Source: CTSoil-075 sp964292325
Lineage (GTDB): Bacteria; Bacillota; Negativicutes; DSM-13327
Length of the DNA: 37,337 bases
Assembly (NCBI GenBank): GCA_964292325.1
Contig: CAXYVG010000029.1
Coordinates: 1-37,337, forward strand
Direction: 5' to 3'
Each line of letters opens with the position of its first letter. Positions within the stretch are counted from its first letter, which is position 1. The notes below the pieces were generated by a model. That model did not search any database and was not told the origin of the DNA. It was given only the letters and a program-made list of their open reading frames with translations. Shown here piece after piece: positions 9,001-16,707 of this stretch. Made by a program: the position numbers and the translations under genes.

Positions 9001-9108
9001 TATAGATCACTAAGAAAATGACGGCTATATTGTTAGTCTGCCGTGGATGGGGCTAGAGTATACCCCATCCACGACGATTACTATGCAGATGATTTAGTGA
9101 TATCTATA
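9001..9108 (+). ncRNA. Three-copy leader RNA element, copy B
   Basis: Closing stem: TATAGAT and CACTA (9001-9012) pair with TAGTG (9095-9099) and ATCTATA (to 9108), with the same AT bulge as copy A. The core is TAAGAAAATG (9011-9020), eight bases, then ATTGTTAG (9029-9036). The apical region holds a perfect 11-bp hairpin, 9042-9052 with 9063-9073 (CGTGGATGGGG arm). ACGGC (9021-9025) can also pair with GCCGT (9040-9044), competing with the base of that hairpin. No T-run follows, so it is not a plain terminator of the PFOR gene. It lies in front of the exporter/chemoreceptor pair. Confidence 0.6.
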
Positions 9109-9218
9109 GAGAAGGAATTTATATTTATTTCGCGAATGGATAGATAATAGCATAGCAAAATCATGTAGTTATTTGTAGAACTAATGTAAAGAAATGTTCA
9201 GTAAAGCGAGTGTTATTT

Positions 9219-10160
9219 GTGAGTGTACTTAAATCGAATCTATTGCTTTTATTAGCAGCAATGATATGGGGATTTGCTTTTGTAGCACAGCGAATGGGAA
9301 TGGAATATGTGGGGCCTTTCACTTTCAATGGTGTCAGATTTGCTTTAGGTGCTCTTTCGTTGCTTCCATTGATTCTTTATTCTAAAAAGGAGTCTCAGGA
9401 TAAAAAAAATACGGATAATGAATTAAAAGATGTTATGGGCGCAGGTTTATTGGCTGGAAGCGTTTTGTTTTTCGGGGCCTCATTACAACAAATAGGCTTA
9501 TTATATACGACAGCTGGAAAGGCTGCTTTTATCACTTGTTTGTATATTATACTTGTACCGATAGTTGGGATTTTTTTCAAGCAGTACATTTCTATCAGTA
9601 CATGGCTTGGTTCGACGATTGCGATCATAGGGTTATATCTTCTTTGTGTAAAAGATAGTTTTTCTATTTCATATGGAGAAGGTTTGGAGTTAATCGGAGC
9701 TTTTTTCTGGACGATACATATTTTGTTAATTGATCGTTTTTCAAGAAAAGTAAATGTATTGCAGTTGTCCTTTTTTCAATTTATAGTCTGTTCAATGCTC
9801 AGTTTAGTCACGGCCTTATGTATAGAGACGATTCGTATGGTCACTCTTTGGCAGGCCATAGTGCCAATTCTTTATGGTGGGATTTGTTCTGTTGGAATTG
9901 CCTATACTTTGCAGGTGATAGGACAAAAACATGCTCAGCCCTCTCATGCCGCTATTATTCTTAGTATGGAAACGGTTTTTGCTACAATTGGCGGATGGCT
10001 GATTTTAAATGAACAATTGGAAATGCGAGAATTGTTGGGATGTATCATTATGTTCATTGGTATGTTTTTATCACAATTGCAAAATATATCAACTTCTCAA
10101 TATAAACAAAGTGAAAATCATAACATAATATTAAATAAGCAGGGAGAGATGAAGCTATGA
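9219..10160 (+). CDS. EamA/DMT-family transporter
   Basis: Inner-membrane drug/metabolite transporter of about 313 residues with ten predicted hydrophobic segments arranged as two EamA repeats. The first repeat starts at LLLLLAAMIWGFAFVAQRMGM; the second begins near ELIGAFFWTIHILLIDR and contains the typical ILSMETVFATIGGWLILNE stretch. Members of the family mostly export amino acids or other small metabolites; the substrate cannot be read from the sequence. The GTG at 9219 follows AAGCGAG at a suitable distance; GTG at 9210 is an alternative. Both sites are weak. The stop overlaps the ATG of the next gene (ATGA at 10157-10160), so exporter and chemoreceptor are translationally coupled. The RNA element at 9001-9108 is in the leader. 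Confidence 0.92.
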   Translation: MSVLKSNLLLLLAAMIWGFAFVAQRMGMEYVGPFTFNGVRFALGALSLLPLILYSKKESQDKKNTDNELKDVMGAGLLAGSVLFFGASLQQIGLLYTTAGKAAFITCLYIILVPIVGIFFKQYISISTWLGSTIAIIGLYLLCVKDSFSISYGEGLELIGAFFWTIHILLIDRFSRKVNVLQLSFFQFIVCSMLSLVTALCIETIRMVTLWQAIVPILYGGICSVGIAYTLQVIGQKHAQPSHAAIILSMETVFATIGGWLILNEQLEMRELLGCIIMFIGMFLSQLQNISTSQYKQSENHNIILNKQGEMKL

Positions 10161-11014
10161 TAATTGATAAAAAAATTGCTACCAATATTGTTGATTTTAT
10201 ATATGAAAGAACAACCTACCATACCATTGTTTGTGATACTACGGGAACGATTATTGCTGATTCCGCTCGTAGCCGAGTTGGGGTATTACATACAGGATCA
10301 AAAAATATGCAAGAGAAATGCATCGAGCGCATTGTAGTTACAGAGGAAGACGTAACGAAGTCCGGTGGAACCATAAAGGCGGGGGTAAATCTTGCTATTA
10401 AGGATGGACAAGCGATCATTGGTACATTTGGGATTGCTGGAGAAATTAGGATTGTCGAACCCATTGCTCAATTAGCATCTGGCTGGATTGTTGGTAATCT
10501 TCACAAACAGGAACTAGCAGATCAAGTGCGAATTTGCGTGAATGATATATCCGATGCGATCGAGAAAACTTCTCTTGCGACTACCGAGCTGACTCAATCA
10601 TCAAAACAATTTGCAGAGATTGGTCTAGAGTCTATTGCAATGTCAAAAGAAGCGACTGCTGGTATTAATAGTACTGAGCAAATATTAGGAGCCATTCGCA
10701 AAATTGCAAGTCAGACCAATCTTCTGGGACTTAATGCAGCAATTGAAGCTGCTCGTGCCGGAGAACATGGTAGAGGATTTTCTGTTGTAGCCGAAGAGGT
10801 GAGAAAACTTTCAGGCGACAGTGGTCAATCGGCTACTGCGATAGAACATCAGCTGAACCAATTAAAGGAATCCGTTAACAAAGTAATTATTGGCGTAGAG
10901 AAGAATGGAAGTATTTTACAAGAACAGGCTAAGTCAACAGAAAGTATTGCACAAATGATAGAGGGACTTCGTCGGGTGAGTCACCAACTGTTAGAACTCG
11001 CTGATAAACATTAA
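10157..11014 (+). CDS. Soluble chemoreceptor with N-terminal sugar-diacid-recognition domain
   Basis: Soluble methyl-accepting protein of 285 residues without membrane segments. Residues ~1-115 resemble the putative sugar diacid recognition domain of CdaR-type regulators (Diacid_rec): CDTTGTIIADSARSRVGVLH, then a GVNLAI and IIGTFGIAGE core. Residues ~130-280 form a short MCP signalling domain with the conserved tip (QTNLLGLNAAIEAARAGEHG, then RGFSVVAEEVRKLS). Its ATG overlaps the stop of the EamA exporter gene, which suggests the receptor reports on a compound handled by that transporter; this is inference. It is followed by a hairpin terminator. The MCP call is firm, the ligand-domain call moderate. 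Confidence 0.9.
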   Translation: MIIDKKIATNIVDFIYERTTYHTIVCDTTGTIIADSARSRVGVLHTGSKNMQEKCIERIVVTEEDVTKSGGTIKAGVNLAIKDGQAIIGTFGIAGEIRIVEPIAQLASGWIVGNLHKQELADQVRICVNDISDAIEKTSLATTELTQSSKQFAEIGLESIAMSKEATAGINSTEQILGAIRKIASQTNLLGLNAAIEAARAGEHGRGFSVVAEEVRKLSGDSGQSATAIEHQLNQLKESVNKVIIGVEKNGSILQEQAKSTESIAQMIEGLRRVSHQLLELADKH

Positions 11015-11036
11015 GCTACATCGTTTGATCATGAGA

Positions 11037-11085
11037 AAACTCCTGCATTGGTTTGCGGTTCAACTAGCAAACAGTGCAGGAGTTT
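11037..11085 (+). terminator. Hairpin terminator after the exporter/chemoreceptor operon
   Basis: AAACTCCTGCA (11037-11047) pairs with TGCAGGAGTTT (11075-11085), and TTTGC/GCAAA form an inner helix (11052-11056 with 11067-11071). The tail is AT-rich with short T-runs. Confidence 0.7.
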
Positions 11086-11205
11086 ATATATATTCACTTA
11101 CCTCTAAAAATCTGTAATTTAATAAAATGTTAATATACTGATAATAATAGCGTAGTCGTTATCCAATATAATAGATATGGAAAGGAAAATATAGGAGGGA
11201 AAAAA

Positions 11206-12690
11206 GTGAATAAAAAGTTAAAGTGGTTAAGTGGTTCCTTAGTGATTGTCGCAATGTTTGCAACGATGGTTATATCCGCATTACCAAAACAGTCAACCGT
11301 CCATGCTGGCGTTGACAACGGTTATTATGGTAAGCAGGCGAAATATGTATTTGTTTTCATCGGTGATGGTATGGCTATGCCCCAAATAACTTCTACCGAA
11401 ATTTTTAAAGGCACTCTTAGTAGTACAAATCCAATGAATCAGGAAAAATTGAGTTTCACATCATTTCCTAATTTAGGGATGCAAACAACACAGTCTTCTA
11501 ATTCTTTTATCACAGACTCAGCGGCGGCTGGTACAGCATTAGCCACTGGACATAAAACCGATAATGATGTAGTAGGGGTAGACCCAACGAAAAAAATTAA
11601 ATTTAAAACCATGGCAGAAATGGCAAAAGAAAAAGGAATGAAAGTCGGTATTATCTCGAGTGTATCCTTAGATCACGCGACTCCTGCATCGTTTTATGCT
11701 CATGAGGGAAGTCGAAAGAATCTCTATGAAATTGGAATCGATATGGCAAATAGTGGATTTGATTATTTTGCAGGTGGTAGTTTATTGCAACCTACAGGCA
11801 AGAAAAAAGATAAAACGAATGTATTAGATATTGCGAAAGAAAAAGGCTATAAAGTGGTTAATGATCCAGATATGATTATGAATTTGACTAAAAATGATGG
11901 CAAGGTTATTGCTTTTAGAACCGATCTTGCTGCAGAATCAGCTATGCAGTATGATATCGATCGCCAAAGTAAAACGTCACTAGCAGATTATACAAAAAAG
12001 GGTATTGAAATGTTAGATAATTCGAATGGTTTCTTCATGATGGTAGAGGGCGGGAAAATTGATTGGGCTTGTCATGCCAATGATGCTGCTACTACCGTGC
12101 GTGATGTTATGGCTTTTGATAATGCTATTTTAGAGGCTCTTAAATTTTATGCTCTACATCCAGATGAAACATTGATTGTGGTTACCGGAGATCATGAAAC
12201 TGGTGGTATGACAGTAGGATTTGCTGGTACGAAGTATACGACTGCTTTTAGTAAAATCGGCAATCAGAGTTTGTCGTTTGAAGAATTTGATAAGGCCATT
12301 AAGCAGTATCGGGAAACGGTTGGTGCCAATGGTGCTACTTTAGAAGACTGGTTACCAGTTCTTTCTGAAAAATTTGGTCTTGCAGAGTTCAGTGATTTTG
12401 AAAAAGGTCGCTTGCAAGAATCGTTAGCGGCAAGTATGATAGAACCGAAAAAGAGAATCAAAGATGAGCAATCCTACTTATTGTATGGGGGTTATGAACC
12501 ATTCTCTGTGACCGTAACTCATATTTTAAATCAAAAAGCCGGAATTGGTTGGACTACTTATGCACATACTGGTGTTGCATTGCCAGTCTATGCACAAGGG
12601 ATAGGTAGTGATCTATTTAGAGGTTATTATGATAATACGGATATTGCTAAGAAAGTAATGAGTATTATGGGAGTTTCATTTCAGCAATAA
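11206..12690 (+). CDS. Secreted alkaline phosphatase (PhoA family)
   Basis: Exported phosphomonoesterase of 494 residues. It starts with GTG, 7 nt after AGGAGGG (11192-11198). Residues 1-~34 are a signal peptide: basic MNKKLK, a hydrophobic core, then a region ending near VHAG. Metal and catalytic motifs follow the PhoA pattern: FIGDGM (Asp54 region), TDSAAAGTALATGHKT with the nucleophile at Ser105, MVEGGKIDWACHAND, VTGDHETGG, and the last metal-binding histidine in TYAHTGVALPVYA. It would release phosphate from organic esters outside the cytoplasm. It is monocistronic, with TATAAT near 11168. I could not identify a Pho box, so phosphate regulation is only expected from the family. Confidence 0.95.
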   Translation: MNKKLKWLSGSLVIVAMFATMVISALPKQSTVHAGVDNGYYGKQAKYVFVFIGDGMAMPQITSTEIFKGTLSSTNPMNQEKLSFTSFPNLGMQTTQSSNSFITDSAAAGTALATGHKTDNDVVGVDPTKKIKFKTMAEMAKEKGMKVGIISSVSLDHATPASFYAHEGSRKNLYEIGIDMANSGFDYFAGGSLLQPTGKKKDKTNVLDIAKEKGYKVVNDPDMIMNLTKNDGKVIAFRTDLAAESAMQYDIDRQSKTSLADYTKKGIEMLDNSNGFFMMVEGGKIDWACHANDAATTVRDVMAFDNAILEALKFYALHPDETLIVVTGDHETGGMTVGFAGTKYTTAFSKIGNQSLSFEEFDKAIKQYRETVGANGATLEDWLPVLSEKFGLAEFSDFEKGRLQESLAASMIEPKKRIKDEQSYLLYGGYEPFSVTVTHILNQKAGIGWTTYAHTGVALPVYAQGIGSDLFRGYYDNTDIAKKVMSIMGVSFQQ

Positions 12691-12709
12691 TAGTGTGTAG
12701 CTGTAGTTG

Positions 12710-12815
12710 TATAGCGGTAAGAAAGTGATAGTTATATTGTTAGCCCATGCCATAAAGAAGATTTAAGTGGTAGGATAGAGGGGGAGCGTGCTCTCCTTCT
12801 ATTCTTCTAGCTATA
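12710..12815 (+). ncRNA. Three-copy leader RNA element, copy C
   Basis: Here the closing stem is TATAGC (12710-12715) with GCTATA (12810-12815), a different sequence from copies A and B but still complementary. The core is TAAGAAAGTG (12718-12727), eight bases, then ATTGTTAG (12736-12743). The apical region contains a 13-bp hairpin with a two-base loop (ATAGAGGGGGAGC at 12775-12787, gt, GCTCTCCTTCTAT) including two G-U pairs. It ends 32 nt before the YibE/F start codon, close to its ribosome site. Identity unknown. Confidence 0.6.
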
Positions 12816-12847
12816 TATAGGAAATGTTTTAGAAAGGAATTCATAAT

Positions 12848-13963
12848 ATGTTGCATCGCCTTAAAGCGGATAAAATTTTTGTTGTAGTGATAGCGCTTTT
12901 GTGTGTCATCTTATATTTTATTCCTACAGGGTTTCCGATTCAAGCAGATGACCATGAGCGTAGCAAGGGGAAGGTACTGGCTGTAGATAACCAAAATGTT
13001 CACCAACGGGGTGTAGTGAAAACGGGTATACAGGGCGTATCGGTAGAAATAATGGATGGCATATATAAAGGGCAAAGGGTAGAAACTTCGAATACATTAC
13101 TGGGAAAGTTAGAGATGGATAAGATATTTCAAGAGGGAGATGTCGCTTTGATCGTCTTAAAAGGGGATCAAAAGAGCATCCAAGAAGCAAGCATTATTGA
13201 TCATTATCGACTCGATATAGAAGGATGGCTATTTGCTTTATTTGCAATTGTTTTATTTTGGTATGCTAGGTGGACAGGCGTTAAGGCTTTGTTATCGTTT
13301 GTATTTACGATTCTGGTTCTTTGGAAAGTATTATGGCCGTTACTATTAAAGGGATGGGATCCGATTATTATCTCTCAATTGATCGTATGCGCGATTGTTG
13401 GTTGTGTAACGTTTTTGATTGCTGGGTGTAATCGCAAAGGAGTAGTGGCTTTTTTAGGAACTATTAGTGGTATGCTGGCAGCATGTTTACTGGGGATTAT
13501 TTTTGGTAGTCTATTTAAAGTTCACGGCGCAGTGGTACCCTTTTCGGAAACTTTACTACATGTAGGGTTTAGCAACCTTGATTTAACAAAAGTATTTTTA
13601 GCAGGTATATTTCTGGCTTCTTCAGGAGCTATGATGGATGTAGCGATGGATATTGCGGTATCCGTTGCAGAAATTGTTGAAAAAAAACCAAGTATCAGTC
13701 GGAGGGAAGCGATCACATCGGGTATGAATGTTGGTAGAGCCGTGGTAGGTACGATGACAACAACCTTACTACTTGCTTATTCTGGTTCTTTTACTGCCTT
13801 GATGATGGTTTTTATTGCACAAGGTACATCCGTTATTAATATTTTAAATCTTACTTATATTGCAGCAGAAATACTACATACGATTGTTGGTAGTTTTGGC
13901 GTAGTGCTTGTGGCTCCTTTTACTGCGTTATTAGCGGGTTGGTTATTGGTTGCTAAAACATAA
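12848..13963 (+). CDS. YibE/F-family integral membrane protein
   Basis: Membrane protein of 371 residues of the YibE/F family, whose function is not well established. The N-terminus has one membrane segment (FVVVIALLCVILYFIPTGF) followed by an extracytoplasmic region of about 100 residues (KGKVLAVDN, VEIMDGIYKGQRVETSN) typical of the family. From residue ~125 there are seven or so further hydrophobic segments. The polar stretch SRREAITSGMNVGRAVVGTM and the preceding SSGAMMDVAMDIA are characteristic. The start follows AAAGGAATTCATA. It stands alone behind RNA element C and is closed by a hairpin at 13988. Confidence 0.88.
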   Translation: MLHRLKADKIFVVVIALLCVILYFIPTGFPIQADDHERSKGKVLAVDNQNVHQRGVVKTGIQGVSVEIMDGIYKGQRVETSNTLLGKLEMDKIFQEGDVALIVLKGDQKSIQEASIIDHYRLDIEGWLFALFAIVLFWYARWTGVKALLSFVFTILVLWKVLWPLLLKGWDPIIISQLIVCAIVGCVTFLIAGCNRKGVVAFLGTISGMLAACLLGIIFGSLFKVHGAVVPFSETLLHVGFSNLDLTKVFLAGIFLASSGAMMDVAMDIAVSVAEIVEKKPSISRREAITSGMNVGRAVVGTMTTTLLLAYSGSFTALMMVFIAQGTSVINILNLTYIAAEILHTIVGSFGVVLVAPFTALLAGWLLVAKT

Positions 13964-13987
13964 TGTATGATAGAATAAACGACAAAA

Positions 13988-14040
13988 ATAAGAGGATCGA
14001 GATATTTTTTTCTTAGAAATAGATATCTCGGTCCTCTTAT
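13988..14040. terminator. Long hairpin after the YibE/F gene
   Basis: Eighteen-base arms (13988-14005 with 14023-14040) pair throughout with one G-U wobble. The plus-strand tail has only scattered T, while the minus-strand side has TTTTTG, so its efficiency for the YibE/F gene is uncertain. Confidence 0.6.
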
Positions 14041-14234
14041 TATTATACACGTATAATAAACATGTAGCAAAAACTAGTTTTATTGGTGAAATTTACTATT
14101 CTAGCAGGACTTTTGTTGAAAAAGTAGTATATAGACTTCAATATATAACATACTATGCCGTTTTCGGGCAACTATCAGGGATGATCGATATTTATTTTAT
14201 TGGTGTGGCACATTGGCCCACGAAAGGTTTACAA

Positions 14235-16640
14235 ATGAAGTTATTTAGCTTGAAAACTAAAATAGGACTCGCGGTATCAGGACTGATAACCGTCTTAATT
14301 GTATTAATGGCTTTATATGCATTATTTTATTTTCGAACCGTTTATCGAGAGGCTATGATTAAGCAAGAAGTCCTACTTGTAGATAGTATGGCAAGGCAAA
14401 TTGAGGACAAGCTAGATAGTGTGCAAAGTGCTTTGCTGGCATCTAGCAATGGCGTAACATCTGAAATGATAAGTGATCCTGAAAAAGCCCAAACTTTTCT
14501 AAATTCAAAAACTGGACTCATGACCATGTTTGATAATCATATTTTTCTCTTTGCTGTGTCAGGGGAAATTATTGCAGAGGCTCCGTATCAGCCAGGACGT
14601 CGTGGTATGAATTTTTCTCATCGAGAGTATATCCAAAGAACAATACAAACGAGAGCACCAGTGGTTGGTACCCCTTATATTTCATCTCAGATTCACAGTG
14701 ATCCAGCCGTTATGTTAACAGTTCCAGTTTATAATGGAAACGGCGAGATGATTGCCATTATGGCTGGTGGATTGGATTTGATGAAAGATAATTTTTTAGG
14801 TGGATTACCCTATGTCAAGATCGGTAATGGTGGATATTTTTACATGTTTAATAGCAATCGAGTGATGATTATTCATCCAGAGTCTAGCCGTATATTAAAG
14901 CAGGATATTCCAATCGGGGCTAATGCACTTTATGACCAGTCGATAGCTGGGTATGATGTTGCAGGGGAGAATGTGAATTCCGCGGGAAGACGCATCATGT
15001 CTACTTTTAAACACTTAAAAAATTCGGATTGGATATTAGCAGCGAATCATCCTCTTGATGAAATATATGCTCCTTTTAGAAAAGCAGAAAGATTTGCGAT
15101 GTTTAGCATTCCATTATGGATCATAGTGCTGATTGTTATCATCTGGTTTCTAGTTAGAAAGATGACAATGCCGTTAGTGCTTCTAACTAAGCATATGGAA
15201 GAGAGCTCATTGAAACAAGGGCAAGAACGGTTTAGTACCATTTTTCCTAATGATGAGATTGGTGCTTTATCAAGGGCTTTTAACCAAATGTTATGTGAAA
15301 TAGATACGAAGACCGAATCAGTAGAAAAAAGTGAAGAACTGTACCGAACAATGACAGAGTTTGGTTCTGATATGGTTTTTTGGCTCAGTCCTGAGAATAC
15401 TGTTTTATATATTTCTCCTAATTGCGAGCGAATTACAGGATTTTGTGATAGAGAATTCTACAGGCGACCTCAGTTGATCGAGGATATTGTATATGAGGAA
15501 GATCGATTAAAATGGTTAGCGTATATTAGGAGGACTGAAAGGCTAGACGTAGAAACGTTAGAATTTCGAATTATTACTCATGCAGGTAATGTTTGTTGGA
15601 TTATTTGTATTTCTCGGCTGATGTTTAAAGAAAACAATGAATTTTATGGGCTAAGGGGGAGTTACCTCGATATAACAGACCGTAAAATAGCAGAAGAAAA
15701 ATTGCAACAAGCAAATGAAAGTTTAGAGTTTAATGTAGAGGAACGGACGCGAGAACTTTCTTCGATGAATCAAGAATTGATTGCTATGAATGAGGAAATG
15801 CAAATGGAAATTACGGAACGCCAGCGAATGGAAAGGGAATTAACTCAGGCAATTGAACATCTAAAACTGATTCAGGCCCATCTGATCCAATCGGAAAAAA
15901 TGGCAGCACTCGGTAATCTTGTTGCTGGTGTAGCTCATGAAATTAATACACCAGTAGGTGTGAGTATAACGGCATCTTCTCATTTGGAGCAAGTTACAAG
16001 GGAATTTTTAGACTTATGCAAACATGGTGCGCCTCTTCGCCAAGATCTAATTGATTATCTTGAGATCATCCAACAATCGTCTGTTGTGATTATGAAAAAT
16101 TTGGAACGGGCAGGTAAGATGGTTCAGAGTTTTAAGCAAGTATCGGTAGATCAGTCCAATGAAGTGCAGCGAGTTTTTAGTATTAAACAGTATCTAGAGG
16201 AAATTCTGCTGAGCATGAATCCAACATTGAAAAAAAACAAGCACTCTATTACCATAGAATGCGATGGCGAACTGACGATCAAAGGATTTCCAGGGGCTTT
16301 AGCACAGGTCATTACGAATTTGGTGATGAATTCATTGATTCATGGTTATGGTCCTGACGTTAGAGGAAATATACGTATTGCAGTTCATAAAGAGGACCAG
16401 AAAGTCGCGATCATTTATTCAGATGATGGCAAGGGAATGGGACCTAAAGTTGTAGCTCGAATATTTGATCCTTTTTTTACTACCAAACGTGGAATGGGTG
16501 GCACTGGTTTAGGGCTACATATTGTATATAATATTATTACTCAGAAACTCAAGGGTGAAATTACATGTGAGAGTGTACCTGGTCAGGGTACTACTTTCCG
16601 AATCTTTCTACCATTAAAACATAATATTGAAACAGCATAG
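14235..16640 (+). CDS. Membrane sensor histidine kinase (Cache-HAMP-PAS-HisKA-HATPase)
   Basis: Sensor kinase of 801 residues. The ATG at 14235, 7 nt after AAAGG, is preferred to the upstream ATG at 14181, which has its AGGG directly abutting. Order: a first membrane helix (IGLAVSGLITVLIVLMALYA region), an extracytoplasmic dCache-type sensor (~residues 50-275, with FLFAVSGEII and PAVMLTVPVYNGNGEM), a second helix (FSIPLWIIVLIVIIWFLV), HAMP, a PAS domain (DMVFWLSPENTVLYISPNCE), a coiled coil, a phosphoacceptor region with H568 in GVAHEINTPVG, and an ATPase domain with N box (NLVMNSLIHG), DDGKGMG, FDPFFTTK and GTGLGLHIV. No response regulator is encoded nearby, so its partner is elsewhere. Ligand unknown. 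Confidence 0.93.
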   Translation: MKLFSLKTKIGLAVSGLITVLIVLMALYALFYFRTVYREAMIKQEVLLVDSMARQIEDKLDSVQSALLASSNGVTSEMISDPEKAQTFLNSKTGLMTMFDNHIFLFAVSGEIIAEAPYQPGRRGMNFSHREYIQRTIQTRAPVVGTPYISSQIHSDPAVMLTVPVYNGNGEMIAIMAGGLDLMKDNFLGGLPYVKIGNGGYFYMFNSNRVMIIHPESSRILKQDIPIGANALYDQSIAGYDVAGENVNSAGRRIMSTFKHLKNSDWILAANHPLDEIYAPFRKAERFAMFSIPLWIIVLIVIIWFLVRKMTMPLVLLTKHMEESSLKQGQERFSTIFPNDEIGALSRAFNQMLCEIDTKTESVEKSEELYRTMTEFGSDMVFWLSPENTVLYISPNCERITGFCDREFYRRPQLIEDIVYEEDRLKWLAYIRRTERLDVETLEFRIITHAGNVCWIICISRLMFKENNEFYGLRGSYLDITDRKIAEEKLQQANESLEFNVEERTRELSSMNQELIAMNEEMQMEITERQRMERELTQAIEHLKLIQAHLIQSEKMAALGNLVAGVAHEINTPVGVSITASSHLEQVTREFLDLCKHGAPLRQDLIDYLEIIQQSSVVIMKNLERAGKMVQSFKQVSVDQSNEVQRVFSIKQYLEEILLSMNPTLKKNKHSITIECDGELTIKGFPGALAQVITNLVMNSLIHGYGPDVRGNIRIAVHKEDQKVAIIYSDDGKGMGPKVVARIFDPFFTTKRGMGGTGLGLHIVYNIITQKLKGEITCESVPGQGTTFRIFLPLKHNIETA

Positions 16641-16707
16641 ACTATCAATTATATGCACAAACTGATATAATGACGCATGGTTGATAAGAATGAAAGAGGT
16701 GTTTATA

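Noticed and set aside
9042..9073. Strong hairpin after the PFOR gene as its rho-independent terminator
   Set aside because: No T-run follows it, and it lies inside the conserved three-copy element, so I treat it as part of that RNA.
9001..9108. MITE with terminal inverted repeats
   Set aside because: The ends are inverted repeats, but they differ between copies while staying paired, no target-site duplication is seen, and all three copies have one orientation relative to genes. Not fully excluded.
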